Assembly: GCA_044371675.1 (NCBI GenBank)
Contig: JBILTF010000109.1
Location: 1 to 5,271, forward strand
DNA length: 5,271 nt
Source: CAIZGX01 sp044371675
GTDB taxonomy: Bacteria; Bacteroidota; Bacteroidia; Flavobacteriales_D; Sanyastnellaceae
Direction: 5' to 3'
Position 1 is the first letter of the stretch. The number at the start of each line of letters is the position of its first letter. Positions 1 to 5,271 of this stretch are shown here, in pieces. The notes below the pieces were generated by a model, which had not been told where the DNA came from, did no database searches, and saw only the letters and a program-made list of their open reading frames with translations. The translations under genes and the position numbers were made by a program.

Positions 1-167
1 GCTTTGACTTCTTCATTTTTAGGAAGAGAACTTTTTTCATCGATACAATGAACAAGCGTGACGTTATTTCCTGCCTTTAATAATTCATTACACAAATTAA
101 AACTGTGTCGCTGCATTCCCCCTGTGACGTAGGGTGTAATGCCATCGGTGAGCAAACAAATGTTCAT
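1..167 (-). CDS. GT4-like glycosyltransferase, N-terminal part only (cut by left window edge)
   Basis: Reading from an ATG at 167 to the window edge gives 55 complete codons with no stop; the rest of the gene lies outside. The peptide starts MNICLLTDGITPYVTGG and continues with MQRH (residues 18-21). A short hydrophobic beta strand, a glycine-rich loop, then a helix ending in LLKAGNNVTLVH (residues 29-40) is the usual start of a GT-B, family 4 glycosyltransferase. The GGMQRH loop near residue 16 is typical of that family's acceptor-side domain. Its start codon overlaps the stop of the preceding glycosyltransferase gene as ATGA, so it belongs to the same operon and is probably translationally coupled. 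There is no Shine-Dalgarno sequence upstream. Inferred role: a cytoplasmic or membrane-associated sugar transferase adding one residue of the polysaccharide repeat. Donor and acceptor cannot be told from this fragment. Confidence 0.8.
   Translation of the reverse strand, partial: MNICLLTDGITPYVTGGMQRHSFNLCNELLKAGNNVTLVHCIDEKSSLPKNEEVK
164..167 (-). promoter_or_regulatory. ATGA stop/start overlap (translational coupling)
   Basis: The TGA stop of the glycosyltransferase gene (164-166) overlaps the ATG of the next one (165-167). With no Shine-Dalgarno sequence upstream, re-initiation by the terminating ribosome is the likely way the downstream gene is translated. This also fixes the start of the truncated left-edge gene. 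Confidence 0.75.
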
Positions 168-1345
168 TGTTCTGAATTTATTTGCTGAATAACTTTGTGG
201 GCATTGGCTCTCCAAGTATGCTTTTGGAGAATTTTTTGTTGAAATTTTAGCGCTTTTTTTTGAAGCTCCTCAACATCTTTTAAGGAAGCTTGAAGCGCCT
301 CTTGAAATGCGACATCGTTGTTTTCAAATAACACGCCCTCTTCAATAGACATAACATCGGAAACTCCAATTTCATTGACGGCTAGAATTATTTTTCCTAA
401 TGCGCCGTATTCGAATAACTTAACTGGTGAACAATACCATTCGGTATTTGGTAATGTTAAAATATCCATTGCTGAAAAGTAATTGTAAATGTCTTCTTTT
501 GGAACAGAACCAGCGAAGTGGACGCGTGAAGAAATCCCAAGGTCTTTAGCGAGTTTTTTCAATTCAGGTATGAGGTGTCCGTCGCCAACGATAAGAATAG
601 CAACATCTGTGTGCTTTAATTTTGAAACTCCTCGGATAAGGCGATCCACGCCGTGATAAGGAAAAACAGATCCTACAAACCCAAGGACAGTTACTTCTGA
701 AAGGCTATATTTTTTATTGATTTCTGCAACACGCGATTCGTTGATTTGTATTTCGTTTTTCTCTATTGCATTCGGAACAACAGTACATTTGCTCGCGCTT
801 AATGCGTAGTGTTCAATGAGGTAGCTTTGAAGTGAGCTTGTGACGGACAGAACCAGGTCTGCCGATTGAAGCAAGGATTTAAGTTTCTTCTTTCCAACAA
901 CGCCAATAAAAGACGAAGCTTTTTCAAAGGCTTTTACCTCCTCCTCGAAGGGTGCGTTAATCTCAATAATGTGTTTTATATTGAAATTGGTAAGAACTTC
1001 CACACTGCCATTGCTCATCCAAGCAGAGCGCTCATAAACAATATCTGGATGAAAGGAATCAATGGTAAATTGAAGTTCATTAGCCGCGTGTTTATCGAAT
1101 CGAATTTGCTGAATTTCTTTGAATGTTCTCCAAAGAATTTTCGGGATAAATAGTTTCGCAAGAGATTTTAAATCGAACGAATGATGATTTTTTACGAAGG
1201 AAGTCGGGGATTTTCCCATCACTAAAATTTCAACGGTGTGTCCTTCTTCTTGAAACCCTTTTATCATCCCGCGCATATGACTCCCGTAGCCTGTTGAGGC
1301 TTCGAGGTATAAAGTGGGGTGCGGAGAATAGAATAAAATCTTCAT
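164..1345 (-). CDS. GT4-like glycosyltransferase
   Basis: The 393-residue protein has the length and layout of a GT-B fold family 4 glycosyltransferase, which moves a sugar from a nucleotide-sugar donor to a growing lipid-linked glycan. The N-terminal domain opens with MKILFYSPHP and a glycine loop, TGYGSHMRGM (residues 18-27). A typical linker strand, VPNAI (190-194), leads into the C-terminal donor-binding domain. That domain has GFVGS (222-226), the HGVD segment (231-234), VGDG (253-256) and SPVKLFEYGALGK (306-318). The last stretch is the family's conserved acidic region, but only the second glutamate (E312) of the usual E-x7-E pair is evident; position 304, where the first would lie, is a tyrosine (WYCSP). 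No signal peptide or clear membrane span is seen. The ATG at 1345 is 3 bases after the preceding stop and places the first beta strand at the N-terminus, so the start is well supported. Sugar specificity cannot be read from sequence. Confidence 0.9.
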   Translation of the reverse strand: MKILFYSPHPTLYLEASTGYGSHMRGMIKGFQEEGHTVEILVMGKSPTSFVKNHHSFDLKSLAKLFIPKILWRTFKEIQQIRFDKHAANELQFTIDSFHPDIVYERSAWMSNGSVEVLTNFNIKHIIEINAPFEEEVKAFEKASSFIGVVGKKKLKSLLQSADLVLSVTSSLQSYLIEHYALSASKCTVVPNAIEKNEIQINESRVAEINKKYSLSEVTVLGFVGSVFPYHGVDRLIRGVSKLKHTDVAILIVGDGHLIPELKKLAKDLGISSRVHFAGSVPKEDIYNYFSAMDILTLPNTEWYCSPVKLFEYGALGKIILAVNEIGVSDVMSIEEGVLFENNDVAFQEALQASLKDVEELQKKALKFQQKILQKHTWRANAHKVIQQINSEQ

Positions 1346-1348
1346 GAA

Positions 1349-2602
1349 TTATTGAAAGGTATCCATATGATTTAATATTTCATTCACACGGAAAGAAAGA
1401 GAATTGTCTGCACTGGCTTCTTGATTAAAATCACGAGGACTCTGAGGCTGATTTTTAAGTAGCGAATGGAAGAAAGTTTCCCAAGATATTCCTCGGTTTT
1501 CTTTTTCAATGCTTCTCAAGACTTCACCATTGGCACCAAGGTACAGATAGGGTGTTCCTAAGGTTTGGTATTCGAAATATTTCGTGGTGAAAAAATCTTT
1601 GTTGTGATCTGCGAGAAGAATGATACACCAATGCGCTTGCGCAATGCGGTCTTCAATCTTTTTTCCAATCGAGTCTGAGATGCGCACGCAGGGATGATGC
1701 TTAAAAATTGCTTTTATTTTGTTGAAACTCGGGGAGTGAAAGTTTATGTTCAGTCGCTCGTATAGCGCAGGATCAAACTCTCGAAGCTTTGTTAAATCTT
1801 TCGCAAGCTTTTCGAGGTAAGGCTCAGTGTCTATATAAATTTCCCCCCCGTATTCAATCGTTATATTACTTGAAGAGAAACCGAATGATTGTTCGGTAAG
1901 TTTTGGTTCTGAATGAAAATGCTTCAGATGAAAGAACTTTTTATTTCTAGAAGAAATGAGATTCATGGAAGAAAAATATTCGAGAATTTGCATAGCTGGA
2001 GAAGAAAGAACGTCGGCCTGTTGAATAACGCTTTGTGTTTTTTCTTCTTCTTCCTTTTTCTTTTCAGGACTTAAAAAAGGTATTCCGTAGTTGCGTGCGT
2101 TCAACCAAGGATCGCGAAAGTCGGCCCAGTATTTTATTGAAGGATATTCTTTCTTCCACTCGGCAACCACTCGAAGTATGTCCCAGGGAGCGCCAGTTGC
2201 GAATACCCATTCAATCGGATTTTTTTTCGCGAGTTCGTTTAACTTGGGAACGAGATGTGTTTCCCACCCAAGGCTTATGTCGTAAGGTGTGCCTTTGTAA
2301 TTATTCTTAACTGCATTAAGAGCTTTTCTGTAGTGAAGTTTTTCGAAAAATTTCGACGGTTGTGTCAGTAGAATTTGAGGGTAAAGGCGCGGGAGGGTAT
2401 GCACGAAGATGTTCTTGCTGTTTACCTCTTCGCTCCAAACAGATTTGTCTGTGTCGCTTAATGCCTCGGCTTTAATGACATGAACGATACAATTTTGTTC
2501 TGCAAGTTCTTTGGCTAATTTCCCCCAGCGTCTTCCTCCAATTCCTTTGTTAGGAGGGAAGTCGTAATTGACGATTATGATATGTTTTTTAGTAGTTGGC
2601 AT
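1349..2602 (-). CDS. GT4-like glycosyltransferase of the GGRRW/RDPW type
   Basis: The 417-residue protein starts with a beta strand, HIIIVNYDFPP, followed by the loop NKGIGGRRW (residues 18-26). This is the N-terminal signature of a GT-B family 4-like group often seen in Bacteroidota polysaccharide loci. Further markers are ATGAPWD (135-141), ADFRDPW (160-166) and ADVLSSPA (196-203). The C-terminal half is more divergent: a strand and glycine turn, YGGEIYID (251-258), then KYFEYQTLGTPYLYLG (341-356), which sits where donor-binding GT4 residues are expected. A highly charged patch, KKKEEEEK (181-188), is probably a surface helix. The ATG at 2602 lies inside the end of the aminotransferase gene (14-base overlap) and fits the first strand exactly. 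A run of seven G in the coding strand (1843-1849) encodes Gly252-Gly253. Transferase activity is inferred from family; donor and linkage are unknown. Confidence 0.85.
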   Translation of the reverse strand: MPTTKKHIIIVNYDFPPNKGIGGRRWGKLAKELAEQNCIVHVIKAEALSDTDKSVWSEEVNSKNIFVHTLPRLYPQILLTQPSKFFEKLHYRKALNAVKNNYKGTPYDISLGWETHLVPKLNELAKKNPIEWVFATGAPWDILRVVAEWKKEYPSIKYWADFRDPWLNARNYGIPFLSPEKKKEEEEKTQSVIQQADVLSSPAMQILEYFSSMNLISSRNKKFFHLKHFHSEPKLTEQSFGFSSSNITIEYGGEIYIDTEPYLEKLAKDLTKLREFDPALYERLNINFHSPSFNKIKAIFKHHPCVRISDSIGKKIEDRIAQAHWCIILLADHNKDFFTTKYFEYQTLGTPYLYLGANGEVLRSIEKENRGISWETFFHSLLKNQPQSPRDFNQEASADNSLSFRVNEILNHMDTFQ

Positions 2603-3683
2603 TTATATGCTCGGCTACGTAGGCAATTTGATCGTTTGTGAGTTCCGAATACATGGGGAGCGAAAGTATTCTTTTCGTTAGTCTTGCTGCAACGGGATAG
2701 TCTGCTTCGGTGTGATGGAAACGGGAAGTGTAACATGGCATCAAGGGCAATGCAACTGGATAGTGCACAGCGGTATCGATTTGTACTTCTTTCATTTTTA
2801 CCATTAGTCCGTCGCGGTCTTCGTGTTGAATGACGTAAAGATGAAACACATGACGGAAACCTTCTCGTTCGATGGGTTTCACGACATTATCATTCAAGAG
2901 TGAATGGTACACATGCGCGTTTTTTCTGCGTCCCTCTGTCCACGTTTCGAGAAGTGGGAGTTTTGTGTTTAGGACTGCTGCTTGAATACTGTCCATGCGC
3001 GAATTTCTTCCTTCGCGGGTATGGTTGTGTTTTCCTTCTTGTCCGTGATTCGCGATTGCTCGGGCGATTTTCGCGATCTCGTCGTTGTTTGTCACCATGC
3101 CGCCCGCATCGCCGTAGGCACCTAAGTTTTTACCGGGGTAAAAACTAAAGCTTGCGGCCTGTCCGAAGGTTCCCGCTTTTTGTCCGTGTATGGTCGCAGC
3201 ATGCGATTGCGCGCAGTCTTCCAGAACGAGTAGGCCGTGTTTGTTTGCAATCGCCATTAGCGCATTCATGTCAACCGGATTTCCGTATAGGTGAACAGGA
3301 ATGATGGCTTTGGTGCGGTTTGTAATGCGCTCCTCTATTTTCGAAATGTCAATGAGGAAATGATCATCAACATCTACAAACACAGGAACACCACCTGCGG
3401 TGGTTACAGCTTCCGCTGTGCTAATCCAACTGATCGCCGGAACAATCACCTCATCGCCTGGCTGAATGCCCATAGCCACTAGAAGAATTTCAAGGCTATC
3501 GGTACCGTTTGCGCAGGCAATCGTGTGCTTCATTCCCATGAATTCGCTGTAGCTTTTTTCAAAAGCATCTGCCGTAGGCCCACCAATAAATGATGTGTTT
3601 GAAATAACGCTTGATATTGCTTTATCCAATTCAGATTGAATGGATAAATATTGCGCTTTAAGATCTACAAAAGGAATATGCAT
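2589..3683 (-). CDS. PLP-dependent sugar aminotransferase, DegT/DnrJ/EryC1/StrS family (WlbC/WbpE-like)
   Basis: The 364-residue protein has the normal length and full motif set of the nucleotide-sugar aminotransferase family. These are FVDLKAQY at the N-terminus (residues 5-12), GTDSL (60-64, phosphate-binding), LEDCAQSHA (154-162, with D156 pairing with the PLP ring nitrogen), SFYPGKNLGAYGDAGG (180-195, with K185 as the Schiff-base lysine), NSRMDSIQAA (227-236) and HYP (307-309). The HGQEGKHNHTREGRNSRMD stretch (213-231) resembles WbpE/WlbC. Following directly on a WlbA-like dehydrogenase and a hexapeptide protein, its likely reaction is transfer of an amino group from glutamate to C3 of UDP-3-keto-GlcNAcA. 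The family also makes other amino sugars, so the substrate rests on context. Its ATG shares one base with the preceding stop (TAATG). The gene is locally GC-rich compared with its neighbours (37 of 60 bases in 3061-3120). Confidence 0.93.
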   Translation of the reverse strand: MHIPFVDLKAQYLSIQSELDKAISSVISNTSFIGGPTADAFEKSYSEFMGMKHTIACANGTDSLEILLVAMGIQPGDEVIVPAISWISTAEAVTTAGGVPVFVDVDDHFLIDISKIEERITNRTKAIIPVHLYGNPVDMNALMAIANKHGLLVLEDCAQSHAATIHGQKAGTFGQAASFSFYPGKNLGAYGDAGGMVTNNDEIAKIARAIANHGQEGKHNHTREGRNSRMDSIQAAVLNTKLPLLETWTEGRRKNAHVYHSLLNDNVVKPIEREGFRHVFHLYVIQHEDRDGLMVKMKEVQIDTAVHYPVALPLMPCYTSRFHHTEADYPVAARLTKRILSLPMYSELTNDQIAYVAEHINANY

Positions 3684-3685
3684 TA
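3681..3685 (-). promoter_or_regulatory. TAATG stop/start overlap (translational coupling)
   Basis: The TAA stop of the short hexapeptide gene (3683-3685) shares its last base with the ATG of the aminotransferase (3681-3683). No Shine-Dalgarno sequence precedes it. Translation of the aminotransferase probably depends on ribosomes finishing the hexapeptide gene, which could explain why that shortened gene stays in frame. Confidence 0.7.
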
Positions 3686-3928
3686 ACGTGTTTTTATTGC
3701 GGGGTTACCAATGTATACTCCCGGTTCAGTAATATTTTTAGTAATCACTGCACCGGCGCCAATAACCACATTGGCGCATATCGATACTGGAAGTAAGGTG
3801 ACGTTAGACCCTATAGAAACATCATTTCCAATTTCACACTCGCACAAATTCACAGGTTCAACAACGGTAACTCCCTTTCCGAATTGAACGTCGCGAATTT
3901 GTGCGGTGTATTTTTTTATATCGCTCAT
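3683..3928 (-). CDS. Short hexapeptide-repeat protein; apparently internally deleted WlbB/WbpD-like N-acetyltransferase
   Basis: The 81-residue product is a left-handed beta-helix (hexapeptide repeat) protein. Its N-terminal part, IRDVQFGKGVTVVEPVNL (residues 11-28), looks like the first coils of sugar N-acetyltransferases of the WlbB/WbpD group. Its C-terminal part, VSIGSNVTLLPVSIC (37-51), VIGAGAVITKNI (55-66) and YIGNPA (72-77), looks like the last coils. As I recall, family members run about 150-190 residues, with several more coils between these blocks. Here they meet directly at CEIGNDVSIG (31-40), so roughly 65-75 or more residues seem missing. The protein has no histidine, so any histidine base is absent, although not all members of this group rely on one. 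The frame is intact, and both gene junctions (ATGA before, TAATG after) are clean. By context it should acetylate the 3-amino group made by the next gene's aminotransferase. Whether so short a form works is doubtful. Confidence 0.8.
   Translation of the reverse strand: MSDIKKYTAQIRDVQFGKGVTVVEPVNLCECEIGNDVSIGSNVTLLPVSICANVVIGAGAVITKNITEPGVYIGNPAIKTR
3925..3928 (-). promoter_or_regulatory. ATGA stop/start overlap (translational coupling)
   Basis: The TGA stop of the WlbA-like dehydrogenase (3925-3927) overlaps the ATG of the short hexapeptide gene (3926-3928). The arrangement links expression of the dehydrogenase to the downstream hexapeptide and aminotransferase genes and supports their working in one pathway. 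Confidence 0.75.
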
Positions 3929-4935
3929 TGCAGAATGTTCGCGTAAATTTTTTCAATGGCATCTATACTTCTTACTCCTTCAATACCCTCCACATTTTGG
4001 CCAACACCTGTCTGAATTTCTTTCACAATACCAGCAATAACCTTGTCGTGGTTGCTGCTAGTTCCTTGGTATTTTCCGTAAGCATTTGGTTTGTCGTTGA
4101 AGGCGATGTTACTGTCTAATTCATGACCTTCAACATTCCAGAATTCTATTTTATTCAAGTAAGCACCGCCTATTTTAATGCTTCCTTTTTCACCAATAAT
4201 GGTAATGCTTCCTTCGTAGTTTTTTTCATAAACGCAAGTGGTCCAAACCAAAGAACCAAGCGCTCCGTTTTCAAATTCCATAACCGCAACGCCACTGTCT
4301 TCAGTTTCAATGTTGTGATTTTGCGTAACCGCTTTTGCCTTCACACTTACCACATTTCCGCACCACCAAATGAGTAAATCAATGAAGTGACTGGCTTGTG
4401 TGAAAAGCGCTCCCCCTTCTTTTTCAATCTTTCCTCTCCACGGAGAATCGTCGTAATAACCTTGATAACGGTTCCACAACACATCACATTTCACCATAAA
4501 TATTTTGCCTAACCACCCTTCGCGAATGGCTTGCTCTGCAAGGATAACAGGTACGTTGAAACGATTCTGTTTCACCACCCATAATTTTTTTCCGCACGCA
4601 GTTGCTGTGTCGTTCATTCGATTCGCCTCTTCAACAGAAAGCGACATTGGCTTTTCAACCAGAACATTAAATCCAGCTTTCAATGCTGCAATGCTTTGCT
4701 CGGCATGAAGGGCATGTGGAGTAACAACGTTAATCACGTCAGCTTCGATTGACTTCAACATTTCATCGAAAGAAGAGAAGACTGGGATATTTCCGTATAG
4801 ATAGGAAAGTGCGCGCGCCGATTCAATATGGCTATCGCACAAAGCAACAATTTCTATTTCCGGATTAGCGTCTAAGACAGCAACGTGTCGCTTCCCAATA
4901 CTACCACATCCGACTACTGCAAACTTGATTTTCAT
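3925..4935 (-). CDS. wlbA: Gfo/Idh/MocA oxidoreductase, WlbA/WbpB-like UDP-N-acetylglucosaminuronate 3-dehydrogenase
   Basis: The 336-residue protein begins with a Rossmann NAD-binding fold, FAVVGCGSIGKRH (residues 5-17). It carries the family's EKP motif (94-96, with the conserved K95), then KQNRFN (122-127), YYDDSPWRG (160-168), GGALFTQASHFIDLL (174-188, including H183 and D186), NIETEDSGVAVMEF (208-221) and EGSITIIGEKGSIKIGG (241-257). This series matches my recollection of WlbA of Bordetella and WbpB of Pseudomonas. Those enzymes oxidise C3 of UDP-GlcNAcA using NAD, with the product passed to a PLP aminotransferase. The neighbouring aminotransferase and hexapeptide gene support that role. 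I start it at the ATG at 4935, which puts the Rossmann strand at residue 3; an in-frame TTG at 4953 would only add six residues unlike the family. It ends in an ATGA overlap with the next gene. A general sugar dehydrogenase is the main alternative. Confidence 0.88.
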   Translation of the reverse strand: MKIKFAVVGCGSIGKRHVAVLDANPEIEIVALCDSHIESARALSYLYGNIPVFSSFDEMLKSIEADVINVVTPHALHAEQSIAALKAGFNVLVEKPMSLSVEEANRMNDTATACGKKLWVVKQNRFNVPVILAEQAIREGWLGKIFMVKCDVLWNRYQGYYDDSPWRGKIEKEGGALFTQASHFIDLLIWWCGNVVSVKAKAVTQNHNIETEDSGVAVMEFENGALGSLVWTTCVYEKNYEGSITIIGEKGSIKIGGAYLNKIEFWNVEGHELDSNIAFNDKPNAYGKYQGTSSNHDKVIAGIVKEIQTGVGQNVEGIEGVRSIDAIEKIYANILQ

Positions 4936-4953
4936 CGGTTGCAAAGTAATCAA

Positions 4954-5271
4954 TCATTTTTGAATTTCAGCGACCTTTTGCCCAAGGAATTCCTTCAGTG
5001 GATATTTTTCGAGTCGACATCTTTCAAAGAATTCCTTTTCAGTTTCCTCATTGGCAAGTATGAGCGCCGCTTCGAGAGATTCGTAATCAGAAAGACATAG
5101 GTTTTTCAGTGGGCTTCCTTCCAACGGGAAAGAAGTTTGAAAATTCGTTCCAATAAACGTTTTGTATCCCAATGCTAACCGCTCGAAAAGCAATGTAGAA
5201 TAAGCCATTACGCCGATGTTCACTTTGAAAAAGGTTTCACTCGATTTCATTTCAAGGGGTGCAATCGAAGT
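4954..5271 (-). CDS. C-terminal end of a larger protein, possibly GT-B-like (cut by right window edge)
   Basis: The reading frame is open through the window edge: 105 codons precede the TGA stop at 4954-4956, with no stop upstream, so the gene begins outside. An in-frame ATG at 5250 is probably internal, because readable protein sequence (TSIAPLE) continues ahead of it. The segment NIGVMAYSTLLFERLALG (residues 18-35 of the visible part), followed by the strand KTFIG (37-41), resembles the donor-side loop and helix of GT-B enzymes and related nucleotide-sugar proteins: small residues, Ser-Thr, Leu, a conserved Glu, then an Ala-Leu-Gly turn. The rest is an acidic, helical C-terminus with no recognised motif. 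It ends 18 bases before the WlbA-like gene and is on the same strand, so it is very likely in the same operon and serves polysaccharide synthesis. I do not recognise the specific family; glycosyltransferase is a tentative reading. Confidence 0.6.
   Translation of the reverse strand, partial: TSIAPLEMKSSETFFKVNIGVMAYSTLLFERLALGYKTFIGTNFQTSFPLEGSPLKNLCLSDYESLEAALILANEETEKEFFERCRLEKYPLKEFLGQKVAEIQK

Noticed and set aside
254..261. Eight-T run (A8 on the coding strand), with a similar run at 2220-2227
   Set aside because: Such runs are common in AT-rich genes with Lys codons, and nothing else suggests slippage or a terminator at these positions.
866..1153. Plus-strand open frame across a glycosyltransferase gene
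   Set aside because: It is antisense to a well-supported gene, its protein has no recognisable motif, and every supported gene lies on the minus strand. The shorter plus-strand frames near 2035-2310, 2900-3148, 3291-3482, 3901-4119, 4123-4377, 4505-4708 and 4885-5100 fail for the same reasons.
2038..2065. 28-base pyrimidine run on the plus strand (purine run on the coding strand)
   Set aside because: It encodes a Lys/Glu-rich helix (KKKEEEEK) in the glycosyltransferase and is not a regular repeat, so codon and amino-acid composition explain it.
3929..3953. Possible promoter ahead of the short hexapeptide gene
   Set aside because: The region is the coding end of the dehydrogenase. I see no convincing -33/-7 elements, and the ATGA overlap points to read-through translation instead.
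4936..4953. TTG at 4953 as the start of the WlbA-like dehydrogenase
   Set aside because: It would add only MITLQP before the family-typical MKIKFAVVGCG start, and an ATG is available at 4935. I treat these 18 bases as a spacer.
5248..5250. ATG at 5250 as the true start of the right-edge gene
   Set aside because: The frame stays open to the window edge, and the visible part resembles the C-terminal end of a larger protein, not a complete 98-residue one.

Overview
The window is one strand-uniform piece of a surface-polysaccharide (O-antigen, capsule or exopolysaccharide) biosynthesis operon. All seven genes are read on the minus strand, so transcription runs from high to low coordinates. The genes are packed almost without spacers: the longest non-coding gap is 18 bases (4936-4953), and four of the six junctions overlap. 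I see no promoter, terminator, RNA gene, mobile element, repeat array or CRISPR, and no stretch over 300 bases lacks a gene.

The organism is probably a member of the Bacteroidota. None of the six gene starts in the window has a recognisable Shine-Dalgarno sequence in the 20 bases before it, base composition is fairly AT-rich, and the GGRRW/RDPW-type glycosyltransferase is of a kind common in that phylum. This is inference; genus cannot be read from the window.

In transcription order the layout is: (1) the C-terminal end of a protein with a possible GT-B-like segment, cut by the right edge; (2) a Gfo/Idh/MocA oxidoreductase closely resembling WlbA/WbpB, the 3-dehydrogenase acting on UDP-N-acetylglucosaminuronic acid; (3) a very short (81-residue) hexapeptide-repeat protein that looks like the two ends of a WlbB/WbpD-like N-acetyltransferase joined with the middle missing; (4) a PLP-dependent DegT/DnrJ/EryC1/StrS aminotransferase of the WlbC/WbpE kind; (5) and (6) two GT4-like glycosyltransferases; (7) the N-terminus of a third GT4-like glycosyltransferase, cut by the left edge.

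Genes 2-4 match the core of the pathway to UDP-2,3-diacetamido-2,3-dideoxy-glucuronic acid. There the dehydrogenase oxidises C3, the aminotransferase installs the 3-amino group, and the acetyltransferase caps it. The UDP-GlcNAc 6-dehydrogenase (WbpA) and an optional 2-epimerase (WbpI) are not in the window. The glycosyltransferases would assemble this and other sugars into the repeat unit. The most notable point is the apparently internally deleted acetyltransferase, which keeps its frame and its translational-coupling junctions. It raises the question of whether the 3-amino group is left free, is acylated by another enzyme, or whether the cassette is degenerating.
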